A stretch of 64,000 bases of DNA from Raineyella sp. LH-20 (GTDB lineage Bacteria > Actinomycetota > Actinomycetes > Propionibacteriales > Propionibacteriaceae), in assembly GCF_033110965.1 (NCBI RefSeq), contig NZ_CP137003.1:248001-312000 (forward strand). The letters are read 5' to 3'. Shown in pieces: positions 42,896 to 50,899 of the stretch. The position numbers and the translations under genes were made by a program. Numbering within the stretch: position 1 is the stretch's first letter; every line of letters begins with the position of its first letter. The notes below the pieces were generated by a model. The model searched no databases. It worked only from the letters and a program-made list of their open reading frames with translations, and had not been told where the DNA came from.

Positions 42896-44065
42896 GTGTT
42901 CCAGATCCTGTTCATCATCGTCGTGGTGCTGGTGGTGGGCGGCCTGCTGTTCGGCGGCCTGCGCACCAGCATCTTCTTCACCGTCCACACCCAGGAGAAC
43001 GTGCTGGTCGAGCGGTTCGGCAAGTTCCAGAAGGTCGCTTCCCCGGGGCTGAACACGAAGATCCCGTTCATCGAGACCACGACGAAGCCGATCTCGTTAC
43101 GGGTCCGCCAGCTCGAGGTCAACATCGAGACCAAGACCAAGGACAACGTCTTCGTGACGATCCCGGTCGCCGTGCAGTACGTCATCGACCAGCACGCCGT
43201 CGTCGACGCCTACTACAAGCTCTCCGACCCGGAGGACCAGATCCGGTCGTACGTCTTCGACACCGTACGGTCCGCACTGTCCGGGCTCACCCTGGACACC
43301 GCGTTCGAGTCGAAGGACGACATCGCCACCACCGTCGAGCAGCGGCTGTCCCAGTCGATGGCCGAGTACGGCTTCCGGATCGTCAATACGCTGGTCACCG
43401 ACATCTCGCCGGACCCGCGGGTGCGCGACTCGATGAACTCGATCAACGCCGCCCAGCGCGAGCGCGACGCGGCCCAGTCACTGGCCGAGGCCGACAAGAT
43501 CAAGCGGGTCACCCAGGCGCAGGCCGAGGCCGAGTCCAAGCGGCTGCAGGGTGAGGGCGTCGCCGCCCAGCGCAAGGCGATCGCGATGGGCATCGCCGAA
43601 CAGTACGAGATGCTGCGCAAGGCGGGCATCGAGGGCACCGCCGAGCAGCTGCTGCTGATGACCCAGTACTTCGACACGCTGCAGGACGTCGCCCGGAACG
43701 GCCGCTCGAACGTGCTGTTGCTGCCGTCCAACCCGGGGGCTCTCGGGGACCTGTCGCAGGAGATCCGCACCTCGCTGCTGACCGGCTACGAGTCCGAGCA
43801 CGCCCGCCGCGAGGGGGATGCCCGCAGCCAGCAGGAGGCCGCCCAGCGTCATGCCGCCGAGCAGCGCGCCGCCGCCCAGCTGGCCCAGCAGGAGGCCGCC
43901 TACCAGGCCCGCGCCGCGGCCGCCGGGCACCCGGGCGCGGTGTCCGAACACGCCCAGCAGACCGCCGAGGAGCTCGCCGCCCGCGCCGAGCAGCTGGCCG
44001 GCCGGCTGCCGCAGCGTCTGCAGGATCAGGTCAACCAGTTCCTGCAGCAGCGCGACGACAAGTAG
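42896..44065 (+). CDS. SPFH/Band-7 membrane protein (stomatin-like)
   Basis: The 389-residue protein starts at GTG 42896 behind GGAAAGG. An N-terminal membrane helix (ILFIIVVVLVVGGLLFGGL) is followed by the Band-7 domain (ENVLVERFGKFQKVASPGLNTKIPF, LEVNIETKTKDNVFVTIPVAVQYVI). A helical region follows (INAAQRERDAAQSLAEADKIKRVTQAQAEAE, RKAIAMGIAEQYEMLRKAG), typical of stomatin/HflK-like proteins. The tail is Gln/Ala-rich with heptad-like repeats. Such proteins organise membrane microdomains and often regulate proteases. It diverges from the injection-system operon; a link to particle assembly or release is speculative. Confidence 0.88.
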   Translation: MFQILFIIVVVLVVGGLLFGGLRTSIFFTVHTQENVLVERFGKFQKVASPGLNTKIPFIETTTKPISLRVRQLEVNIETKTKDNVFVTIPVAVQYVIDQHAVVDAYYKLSDPEDQIRSYVFDTVRSALSGLTLDTAFESKDDIATTVEQRLSQSMAEYGFRIVNTLVTDISPDPRVRDSMNSINAAQRERDAAQSLAEADKIKRVTQAQAEAESKRLQGEGVAAQRKAIAMGIAEQYEMLRKAGIEGTAEQLLLMTQYFDTLQDVARNGRSNVLLLPSNPGALGDLSQEIRTSLLTGYESEHARREGDARSQQEAAQRHAAEQRAAAQLAQQEAAYQARAAAAGHPGAVSEHAQQTAEELAARAEQLAGRLPQRLQDQVNQFLQQRDDK

Positions 44066-44080
44066 TCCTCCACTGGTCGC

Positions 44081-44118
44081 CACAGGGGTCCCCGGGTCTG
44101 CACCCGGGGACCCCTGTG
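44081..44118 (+). terminator. Strong hairpin terminator after the SPFH gene
   Basis: A perfect 17-bp stem (44081-44097 with 44102-44118) encloses the loop CTGC. It starts 15 bp after the SPFH stop. The following bases GTGTTCT give only a weak U-tract. Confidence 0.8.
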
Positions 44119-44134
44119 TTCTGGAATCGCGCCC

Positions 44135-44299
44135 ATGGAAATCCGTGACGTCACCCTCGGAGAACGTATCGCCGAAGGCCGAGGACGCCGAGGGCTCACC
44201 CAGGAGCGCCTCGCGTATGCCGCGGACCTGAGCCACACCGCCATCGCGAAGATCTGCACGAGCGAGAAGCTCTCGTGCAAATCAGGAGCGAAAAGCTGA
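44135..44299 (+). pseudogene. Truncated XRE-family helix-turn-helix regulator (54 codons)
   Basis: MEIRDVTLGERIAEGRGRRG begins an XRE-type five-helix domain, and LTQERLAYAADLSHTAIAKI supplies the helix-turn-helix. The expected next part (typically an ERGxRxPS segment and a C-terminal domain) is replaced by an unrelated CTSEKLSCKSGAKS and a stop. The GC content falls just after this point, so the gene may have been cut by an insertion or deletion. It could still encode a short DNA-binding peptide. Confidence 0.6.
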
Positions 44300-44327
44300 A
44301 TGACTCAAGGCAATTCGGTCCCATTGT

Positions 44328-44486
44328 CTAGTTCGATACTGCCAGAATGATGTCTATCAATGCCGCACCAACCGCCACCAGTGCACCCACCACGAGTGCA
44401 GATCGTTTCTTGGTTCGCGCGGCGAAGAACATGAGCCCCGCAGCGATCAGCATTGCAACTGCAGGGACCAAGTACGCCCACTTCAC
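44328..44486 (-). CDS. Small two-helix membrane protein, 52 aa
   Basis: GTG 44486 has AGGAGG five bases upstream, an excellent site. The protein consists of two hydrophobic helices (WAYLVPAVAMLIAAGLMFFA and ALVVGALVAVGAALIDIILA) joined by the basic turn RTKKRS. This hairpin shape is common among small inner-membrane and immunity-like proteins. It follows the secreted-protein gene by 19 bp on the same strand, so they probably form one transcript. The function is unknown. Confidence 0.6.
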   Translation of the reverse strand: MKWAYLVPAVAMLIAAGLMFFAARTKKRSALVVGALVAVGAALIDIILAVSN

Positions 44487-44505
44487 GGATGCCTCCTCAT
44501 GACAT

Positions 44506-44764
44506 CTAGCAGATGTTCGCTGCGATCCAGTTGTAAAGGGCTGAGTAGACGGTGGCGATCCCAGCCATGACCGCCAAGTCGGCGGCTGAGATGGCGACGC
44601 CGGCGATTACGACGCCCTCGGGGCACGCCACAGCGAGAAACGCAAGGGCAGCACAGGCCACATCATGCACCGCCGCGGTCACCTCAGCCGCGTTTGGGCT
44701 CGGCGCTGATACCCGCAGCCAAAGACAAGGAAGCGGCGGAGGCGACCGCGAGGCGTGACAACAT
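44506..44764 (-). pseudogene. Small secreted protein, frameshifted between signal peptide and mature part
   Basis: ATG 44764 has AAGGA at a good distance and encodes a typical export signal (MLSRLAVASAASLSLAAGIS, then AEP). This frame stops after KRG. In the next frame the sequence continues as NAAEVTAAVHDVACAALAFL, then AVACPEGVVIAG and more hydrophobic helices, ending YSALYNWIAANIC at 44506. Removing one C from the CCC at the junction joins them into an 85-residue precursor. A 96-codon frame from 44796 also covers the mature part, but it has no ribosome-binding site and an unlikely N-terminus. The mature peptide would be ~64 residues, hydrophobic and with three cysteines. A bacteriocin-like role is one option. 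Confidence 0.5.
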
Positions 44765-44815
44765 GATGATTCCTTTCCGGGATCGGAATGGCGCATCCCG
44801 GGAGGGGGGCTACGG

Positions 44816-45061
44816 TTGAAACCCTACTCTTATGAAGATCTCAGCACCTCACACTTTCGAATACTTTCTGATCATGTCCCCTATGACCTGGAACCACCAG
44901 CACTACCGATCCCGTGTCAGCGGGATGTACTCCGGCTCTACGAGCGGGAGCTGATCTCTGAAGACCGAGCTCTCGAGTTCCTCCACTGCGCGTTTTCGGC
45001 GGAGGATCTCCCTCCGCTTCCGCCCGGCCGTGCCTCGGAGATCTGGCAGCTGACCTCGTGA
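44816..45061 (+). CDS. Hypothetical 81-aa protein, TTG start
   Basis: TTG 44816 has GGAGGGGGG six bases upstream. The protein has an aromatic N-terminus (KPYSYEDLSTSHFRILSDHV) and a helical segment RDVLRLYERELISEDRALEF with a following LHCAFSAEDLPPLPP. The latter resembles the AL-x-x-Y-x-x-x-x-IS-x-x-RA-x-E-x-L helix-turn-helix of small antitoxin-like proteins. The last codons come from the 38-bp duplication at 45025-45100. Codon use is less GC-biased than in neighbouring genes. No toxin partner is visible. Confidence 0.5.
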   Translation: MKPYSYEDLSTSHFRILSDHVPYDLEPPALPIPCQRDVLRLYERELISEDRALEFLHCAFSAEDLPPLPPGRASEIWQLTS

Positions 45062-45100
45062 GCGGCCGTGCCTCGGAAATCTGGCAGGTGACCTCGTGAG
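45025..45100. repeat. 38-bp tandem duplication at the end of the 81-aa gene
   Basis: The unit CGGCCGTGCCTCGGAGATCT continues to a GTGAG end at 45062 and is repeated at 45063-45100 with two differences. A partial third copy starts at 45101. The first copy includes the stop codon of the 81-aa gene. Confidence 0.85.
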
Positions 45101-45160
45101 CGACCGTGCCGAGAACGGCCTCGTCTTCGATACCGCCAGAACGACCTGTTCTGACCCCGC

Positions 45161-46222
45161 TCAGGCCGCGGGCGCCACGTACGTCCGGTCGACCGGCATC
45201 CCGGAGTCGGCGCCGAGCAGGATCGGTGAGGGCAGGGCGCCGGCCGCGACCAGTTGGGCGCCGAGCACGGCGATCATCGCGCCGTTGTCGGTGCACAGGC
45301 CCGGACGGGGGCGGCGCAGGGTGATGCCGACGGCGGCCGTACGTTCCTCCAGCAGTCCGCGCAGCCGGGAGTTCGCCGCGACACCGCCGCCGAGCAGCAG
45401 TGTCTCGGCGCCGAAGTGCTGGCAGGCGTCGACGGCCTTGGCGGTGATCACGTCAGCGACGGCCTCCTGGAAGGAGGCGGCCACGTCGTTGACCGGAATC
45501 TCGCGCCCGGCGAGTTGCTCGGTCTCGACCCACCGGGAGACGGCCGTCTTGAGACCGGAGAAGGAGAAGTCGAAGCGGTGCTTCTCCAGGTCGTGCTTGG
45601 CGGTCAGACCGCGCGGGAAGCGGATCGCCCGCGGATCGCCCTGCTGGGCAGCCTTGTCGATCACCGGGCCACCCGGGTAGGGCAGGCCGAGCACCCGGGC
45701 CACCTTGTCGTACGCCTCGCCGGCGGCGTCGTCGATGGTGGTGCCGACCTCGGCCAGGTCGTCGACCAGGCTGCCGACCCGCAACAGTGAGGTGTGGCCG
45801 CCGGAGACGAGCAGCGCCATCGTCGGGCTGCTCGGGTCGAGCGGGCCGTGTTCGAGCAGGTCGACGGCGACGTGGCCGACCAGGTGGTTCACCCCGTAGA
45901 GCGGTTTGTCCCAGGCCAGCGAGAGGGCCTTGGCGGCCGCGATCCCGACGGTCAGCGCACCCATCAGGCCGGGCCCGGCGGTGACGGCGATCCCGTCGAG
46001 GTCCGCCGGCGCCACCCCGGCCGCGGCGAAGGCCCGGTCGAGCGCCGGGACGATCGCTTGCAGGTGTGCCCGGGAGGCGACCTCGGGGACCACGCCGCCG
46101 AAACGTACGTGTTGCTCGACGGAGCTGGCCACCTCGTTGGCGAGCAGTTCGGTGCCGCGGACGATGCCGACACCGGTCTCGTCGCAGGACGACTCGATGC
46201 CGAGGACGAGTGGTCCGGTCAT
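45161..46222 (-). CDS. tsaD: tRNA N6-threonylcarbamoyladenosine transferase TsaD
   Basis: The 353-residue protein is a full-length Kae1/Tsa[18 protein letters not shown] opens the ASKHA fold, the metal-binding histidines lie in NHLVGHV (expected HxxxH) near residues 111-115, and [30 protein letters not shown] and [12 protein letters not shown] are all conserved. It transfers the threonylcarbamoyl group to A37 of ANN-decoding tRNAs, together with TsaB and TsaE, encoded upstream. The start overlaps the rimI stop by 4 bp. It is the last gene of this operon. Confidence 0.96.
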   Translation of the reverse strand: MTGPLVLGIESSCDETGVGIVRGTELLANEVASSVEQHVRFGGVVPEVASRAHLQAIVPALDRAFAAAGVAPADLDGIAVTAGPGLMGALTVGIAAAKALSLAWDKPLYGVNHLVGHVAVDLLEHGPLDPSSPTMALLVSGGHTSLLRVGSLVDDLAEVGTTIDDAAGEAYDKVARVLGLPYPGGPVIDKAAQQGDPRAIRFPRGLTAKHDLEKHRFDFSFSGLKTAVSRWVETEQLAGREIPVNDVAASFQEAVADVITAKAVDACQHFGAETLLLGGGVAANSRLRGLLEERTAAVGITLRRPRPGLCTDNGAMIAVLGAQLVAAGALPSPILLGADSGMPVDRTYVAPAA

Positions 46223-46749
46223 GCGTTCTTTCCCTCCAGAGCGGGACCGGCGGGTCCCTCGAGCGGTGGCAGCGTGGTCTCGACGCGGGCGCTCATCACG
46301 AGCGCGTCGGCGCCGGGACCGTAGTAGGCGGGCCGGGTGTGCAGGGTGGTGAAGCCGCAGCCCCGGTAGAGCGCGAGGGCCGGCGCGTTGTCGTGGCGGA
46401 CCTCGAGCAGCACCTGGCCGATGCCGCGGGTGCGCAGGTGGTGCAGGCCGGCCTGCACCAGGCCACGGCCGACCCGGCGGCCCCGGGCGGACGGCGCCAC
46501 GACGACCCGCATCAGGTCCGCGGTGTCGGGGCCGACGAGGAAGGTGATCACGCCGAGCAGCCGGTCCGCGGTGGGCAGGGCCGGGTCGTCGGATGCCCCC
46601 GGCTCGACCGCGACCAGGACGATCCGGTCGCCGCCCTCCAGCTCACCGCGCCAGGAGGTCTCGCTCCACTGCTCCCGCGGCGGGAAGCCGGACCGCTCCA
46701 ACGCCAGGACGCCCGGCAGGTCGGTCGCCCTCGCCCGCCGCAGGATCAT
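46219..46749 (-). CDS. rimI: Ribosomal-protein-alanine N-acetyltransferase RimI-like
   Basis: The 176-residue GNAT protein has [21 protein letters not shown] at the start, the acetyl-CoA loop [20 protein letters not shown] (the RxxGxG/A motif), and [22 protein letters not shown], which matches RimI. It is encoded between tsaB and tsaD with 4-bp overlaps, as is common for rimI. It would acetylate the N-terminus of ribosomal protein S18, although GNAT specificity cannot be proved from sequence alone. Confidence 0.88.
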   Translation of the reverse strand: MILRRARATDLPGVLALERSGFPPREQWSETSWRGELEGGDRIVLVAVEPGASDDPALPTADRLLGVITFLVGPDTADLMRVVVAPSARGRRVGRGLVQAGLHHLRTRGIGQVLLEVRHDNAPALALYRGCGFTTLHTRPAYYGPGADALVMSARVETTLPPLEGPAGPALEGKNA

Positions 46750-47438
46750 GCCCGCCCGATCGTCAGGCGCTTGTGGCTGACCAGGGCGGACTTGCGGGTG
46801 GTCGGGGCGACGGCGTCGGGGCGGCGCAGATAGAGCGGCTGGTCGCCGGCTGACGGCAGGCGCAGCCCGACCGCGGCGAGCAGGCGGGGATCGATGGCGC
46901 GGGGGCCCGCATCGGGCCGACCGTGGTGCACCGCCGGATAGAGGTCGGCGCCGGGCCCGATGACGGGCAGTTCGGGCAGGGCGGCCGGGGCGCTCACCTG
47001 CGGTTCCCCGGTCCGGGTGCCGTCGGCGGCGTAACGGGCCCAGTAGAGCTCCTTGCGGCGGGCGTCCGAGGCGACCAGGAAGTCACCGGTCGGCGCCTCA
47101 CGGGCGTGTTCGTACGCCACGACGTCGAGGCTGCACACCCCGTGCACGGACAGGCTCCCGGCCCAGGCGAGGGTCTCGGCGGTCGCGATGCCGACCCGCA
47201 GTCCGGTGAACGGGCCGGGCCCCAGGCCCACCACGATGTCGGTCACGTCCGCGAGCGAGGCACCGGCCTCCGCCAGCGCCTCGCGGATCCAGGCGGTGAG
47301 GTGCTCGACGTGGGCGCGCCGGTCGGGGTCGCGCCGGGTGGCGAGCACGGTGTCGCCGGACGCGACGCCGACACACATGTCGGTCGAGGTGTCGATCGCC
47401 AGGACCAGCGGGGTGCCGGTCGGCGTCGGGTCAGTCAT
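46746..47438 (-). CDS. tsaB: tRNA threonylcarbamoyladenosine biosynthesis protein TsaB
   Basis: The 230-residue protein begins LVLAIDTSTDMCVGVA and carries VVGLGPGPFTGLRVGIATAETLAWA, the TsaB signature. SDARRKELYWARY is the usual second motif. TsaB is the inactive partner that dimerises with TsaD to form the platform for threonylcarbamoyl transfer. The start lies 8 bp within the end of the TsaE fusion gene. Confidence 0.93.
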   Translation of the reverse strand: MTDPTPTGTPLVLAIDTSTDMCVGVASGDTVLATRRDPDRRAHVEHLTAWIREALAEAGASLADVTDIVVGLGPGPFTGLRVGIATAETLAWAGSLSVHGVCSLDVVAYEHAREAPTGDFLVASDARRKELYWARYAADGTRTGEPQVSAPAALPELPVIGPGADLYPAVHHGRPDAGPRAIDPRLLAAVGLRLPSAGDQPLYLRRPDAVAPTTRKSALVSHKRLTIGRA

Positions 47439-48408
47439 GGATCAGGCCTCCGGTGGGAGCGACGGCTTGGATCTGGCGGTGCAGCTGCTCCCAGCGCTCG
47501 CCCTCGCCGCGGAAGAACACGAAACGGGTCTCGTCGGCCGGATCGTCGGACCGCTCGATGGACAGCAGCAGGCGGTCATCGCTGAGCTGCTCGGCGAGCC
47601 CTTCGCCCCACTCGACCAGGGTGACGGCGTCGCCGGCGGTCTCGTCGAGGTCGATGTCGTCCAGTTCGGCGGCATCGCCCAGCCGATAGGCGTCGACGTG
47701 GACGAGGGCCGGCCCGCTCGCCGTGCTGCGGTGCACCCGGGAGAGGACGAAGGTCGGTGAGACGATCGGGCCCTCGACGCCGAGTCCGGCGCCGAGTCCC
47801 TGGGCGAAGGTGGTCTTGCCGGCGCCCAGCTCGCCCTTGGCGATGATCAGGTCGCCGGGCCGTACGACCCGGGCCACCCAGTGTCCCAGCCGGGCCATGT
47901 CCTCGGCGGTCGGCACCTCGAAGGCCACCGGGAGCTCCCGCCCGACCCGGAGCAGATGGTCGCCGCGGGACAGCACGTCATAGCCGAGCCGACGCCACCA
48001 GGCCAACAGTTCGGGGAACTCGACCCGTACGCCGAGCTCGGCGTAGGTGCATCCGCGCAGCGAGGACAGCTCCTCGGCCAGTTCGATCATCGCCGTGGCG
48101 ATGCCGTGGTGCTGGAAGTCCGGGTGGACGCTGACCCGGTGCCATTGCGCCACCGCGGCGGGCTGCTCGGTCGAGGCGTCCACCTCGAGACCCACCAGCA
48201 CCGCTCCGGCCGGCCGGCCATCGACCCTCGCGATGATCCCGAACCCGTCGCGCAGCGCCTTGGCGACGGACGATTCCGTCTCCGACAGGCCTGCCGGTGG
48301 CGGGCCCGCGGCCCGGCGGGCGCCGAACGCCGCATGGATGACGTCGACCAGTGCAGGGGCGTCCGACTCCGCGGCAAGGGCGAGGTCGAGCTGGGGCTCA
48401 GCACTCAT
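47431..48408 (-). CDS. tsaE: GNAT acetyltransferase-TsaE fusion protein
   Basis: The 325-residue protein has two domains. Residues ~1-155 are a GNAT domain (SVHPDFQHHGIATAMIELAEE, ELGVRVEFPELLAWWRRLGYD). Residues ~165-325 are TsaE: the Walker A GELGAGKTTFAQGLG, SPTFVLSRVH, LVHVDAYRLGDAAELDDID and TLVEWGEGLAE. TsaE is usually a separate ~150-residue ATPase that drives turnover of the TsaBD complex. The fusion places an acetyltransferase in front of it. The GNAT substrate is unknown. The gene heads the tsaE-tsaB-rimI-tsaD block. Confidence 0.9.
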   Translation of the reverse strand: MSAEPQLDLALAAESDAPALVDVIHAAFGARRAAGPPPAGLSETESSVAKALRDGFGIIARVDGRPAGAVLVGLEVDASTEQPAAVAQWHRVSVHPDFQHHGIATAMIELAEELSSLRGCTYAELGVRVEFPELLAWWRRLGYDVLSRGDHLLRVGRELPVAFEVPTAEDMARLGHWVARVVRPGDLIIAKGELGAGKTTFAQGLGAGLGVEGPIVSPTFVLSRVHRSTASGPALVHVDAYRLGDAAELDDIDLDETAGDAVTLVEWGEGLAEQLSDDRLLLSIERSDDPADETRFVFFRGEGERWEQLHRQIQAVAPTGGLIHD

Positions 48409-48524
48409 GGGTGACTCCTCTCGGTGCTCCGGGCGTCGTGACGCCGGGCACGATGCCGGTCGATCGCCGCGCCGCCCGACGGCGTGCCGGGCGACCGACC
48501 AACCATGCTAGTCGCGGCGACGAC

Positions 48525-48552
48525 AGCCGCCAGGGAAGGCTCCCTGGCGGCT
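48525..48552 (-). terminator. Hairpin after the helicase gene
   Basis: A perfect 12-bp stem, AGCCGCCAGGGA with TCCCTGGCGGCT, encloses AGGC. It lies ~50 bp downstream of the helicase stop. No U-tract follows on the minus strand, so it may act as a weak terminator or as an mRNA-end stabiliser. Confidence 0.5.
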
Positions 48553-48604
48553 CGTCGCGACCGTGCGCCCCGTGCGCCCCGTGCGCTCCGGGCACTCCGG
48601 GCAC

Positions 48605-50899
48605 TCAGTCCCGTCGCCGCCCACGGTCACCGTACGACCGGCGTCCGCCACCGTAGCGGCGGCCACCCCGGCGTTGCGGCTGCTTGGGCGCGATCAGCTC
48701 CTCGTACGCCGCGTCCTCGATCGGCTCGGCGGAGGGCTTGCGGGCGCCGGTGGCGCGGTAGAGCCACTCCTCGTCGGGGGCGGCCTCCTGCGCCTTGACC
48801 TGGACACCGGCCTGCTGGGCCAGCCGCGTCATGGAGCGGCGCTGGTGCGGCAGGATCAGGGTGACCACGACACCGTCGGTGCCGGCGCGGGCAGTCCGGC
48901 CGGCCCGGTGGGTGTAGTCGCGGGGGTCGGCCGGCGGATCGACCTGGAGGACCAGGCCGACGTCGTCGACGTGGATGCCACGGGCGGCCACGTCGGTGGC
49001 CACCAGGACCGGCACGGTGCCCTCCTTGAAGGCGCCCATCACTCGGGCGCGGGCGCCCTGGGTGAGCCCGCCGTGCAGCGCGCCGGCCATCACGCCGGCC
49101 TCGCGCAGCTGGCCGGCGATCCGGTCGGCCCCCTTCTGGGTGCGGGCGAAGACGATCGTGCGGCCGGTGCGGTTGGCGAGCTCGGCGGTGACGGTCGCCT
49201 TGTGCTCGGGCTTCACCAGGACGAGGTGGTGCTCCATCGTCGTGACGGTCGCCTGGGCGGAGTCGACCTCGTGGACGGTGGGGTCGTGCATGTAGCGCTT
49301 GACCAGTCCGTCGACACCCTTGTCCAGGGTGGCCGAGAACAGCAGCCGCTGTCCGTCGGTCGGGGTCTCGTCGAGGATCCGGGTGACTTCGGGCAGGAAG
49401 CCCATGTCGGCCATCTCGTCGGCCTCGTCGAGCACGGAGACCCGGATCTCGGACAGGTCCGCGGCCCCCTGCTCGATCAGGTCGATCAGCCGGCCGGGGG
49501 TGGCGACGATGACGTCGACCCCGCGGGAGAGGGCGCGGCGCTGCGGCTCGTACGACATGCCGCCGGCGACCAGCAGGGAGCGCATGCCCACTGCCCGGGC
49601 CAGCGGGGAAAGCACATCGGCCACCTGCATCGCGAGTTCGCGGGTCGGCTCGAGGATGACCGCCTGGGGCCGGCGAGCGGTGCCGTCCGGCTCGACGGTC
49701 TCCTGGAGCCGGGTGAGCAGCGGCAGAGTGAAGCCGAGCGTCTTTCCCGAGCCGGTGCGGCCACGGCCGAGGACGTCCCGGCCGGCCATCGCGTCGGGGA
49801 TGGACGCCTTCTGGATCGGGAAGGGATCGGTGATGCCCTTGCCGGCGAGCACCGCGACGAGCGCGGCGGGGACGCCGAGCTGGGCGAAGCCGTTGGCGCC
49901 GGTCACCGCCGAGGTGTCGACCTCGACGTCCTCGGCCTCGTGCCACTCCATGGTGTCCAGCGGCGCGGCGGCATCCTCGTGGTCGTGGTCGTGGTCGTGG
50001 TGGGCGTGGCGACGATCGTCACGGAAGCGATCGTCGCGGAAGCGGTCGTCACGGCGGTGGTCGTCACGGTAACGCTCGGAACGTCGGTCGTCGCGGTGAC
50101 CGTCGGTGCGGCGGTCGTCGCCATAGCGGTCGTGTCCCTGGCCGCCGCGACGGTCGTCACGACGGTCCTCGAAGCGACGCTCGGATCGGCCCCGGCGCGG
50201 AGAGGCGTCGTCGCCCCAGCGCTCGCCGTCGACCTCGACGTCCCGGCCCCAGGCCGAGGTGCGCGGCCGGTTCTCCCGGAAGGAACTGCCGCCCCGGGCG
50301 CGTCGGTCGTCACGACCGTACGATTTGCCGCCGCGGTCACGACCGCGGTCGTCCTGACGGCGCTCGTACGATCCGCCCTCGCGGGACTGCGCGGAGCCGC
50401 TGCGGTCGCGACGCTCGGCCGCGGCACGACGACGATCCTCGCCGTACGAGCGGCCGTCACCGTTGTAGGCCGCGGGACCACGGTCGCCGCGATCGCGTCG
50501 GGGGCCCCGGTCGTTGCCGCGGTCGCGGTCATAGCCACGGTCGTACGAGCGGTCACGGTCGTCACCACGCGACTGCGGACGGGCGTCCCGGTCGTACGAT
50601 CCGCGACGGTCGGAACGCTCGGGGCGCTCAGAACGCTCCCGCCGGTCGTCGCGGCGGTCCTCCCAGCGGTCGCCGCGGTCGCGGCGCGGGGCATCGCCGA
50701 AGTCACGACGCGGGGCATCGCCGTAGTCGCGGCGCGGCGAATCGTCGCGCTGGCCACCACGGTGACGCGGCCCGTGGCCACGGGCGGCCCGCTCGTCGGC
50801 GGTCCACCGCTTCTTGGGGGTGCCGTCGGCCTTGTGGCTCTTGGGTTTGCGGCTGGAAGAACCGCCGGAGGACATGGAAGGGCGCGCGTTGTAGGGCAC
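48605..50899 (-). CDS. DEAD-box RNA helicase with a very long Arg/Asp-rich N-terminus
   Basis: The 764-residue protein (GTG 50899; ATG 50875 is an alternative) has about 330 residues of RDR/DRG/RRD repeats, ending in the histidine/aspartate run HAHHDHDHDHED. The helicase core begins at NGFAQLGVPAALVAVLAGKGITDPFPIQ and carries GRGRTGSGKTLGF, PTRELAMQ, VLDEADEMADMGF, LLFSATLDKG, IVFARTQKGAD, VATDVAARGIHVDDV and HRAGRTARAG. It should unwind RNA in ribosome assembly or cold adaptation. The disordered N-terminus probably binds RNA or drives condensation, which is inference. Confidence 0.9.
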   Translation of the reverse strand: MPYNARPSMSSGGSSSRKPKSHKADGTPKKRWTADERAARGHGPRHRGGQRDDSPRRDYGDAPRRDFGDAPRRDRGDRWEDRRDDRRERSERPERSDRRGSYDRDARPQSRGDDRDRSYDRGYDRDRGNDRGPRRDRGDRGPAAYNGDGRSYGEDRRRAAAERRDRSGSAQSREGGSYERRQDDRGRDRGGKSYGRDDRRARGGSSFRENRPRTSAWGRDVEVDGERWGDDASPRRGRSERRFEDRRDDRRGGQGHDRYGDDRRTDGHRDDRRSERYRDDHRRDDRFRDDRFRDDRRHAHHDHDHDHEDAAAPLDTMEWHEAEDVEVDTSAVTGANGFAQLGVPAALVAVLAGKGITDPFPIQKASIPDAMAGRDVLGRGRTGSGKTLGFTLPLLTRLQETVEPDGTARRPQAVILEPTRELAMQVADVLSPLARAVGMRSLLVAGGMSYEPQRRALSRGVDVIVATPGRLIDLIEQGAADLSEIRVSVLDEADEMADMGFLPEVTRILDETPTDGQRLLFSATLDKGVDGLVKRYMHDPTVHEVDSAQATVTTMEHHLVLVKPEHKATVTAELANRTGRTIVFARTQKGADRIAGQLREAGVMAGALHGGLTQGARARVMGAFKEGTVPVLVATDVAARGIHVDDVGLVLQVDPPADPRDYTHRAGRTARAGTDGVVVTLILPHQRRSMTRLAQQAGVQVKAQEAAPDEEWLYRATGARKPSAEPIEDAAYEELIAPKQPQRRGGRRYGGGRRSYGDRGRRRD

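Noticed and set aside
44506-44796. 96-codon frame from ATG 44796 as the true start of the small secreted protein
   Set aside because: There is no Shine-Dalgarno sequence before 44796, and its N-terminus is Cys/Pro/Ser-rich without a signal, whereas ATG 44764 has both a ribosome-binding site and a signal peptide in the neighbouring frame.
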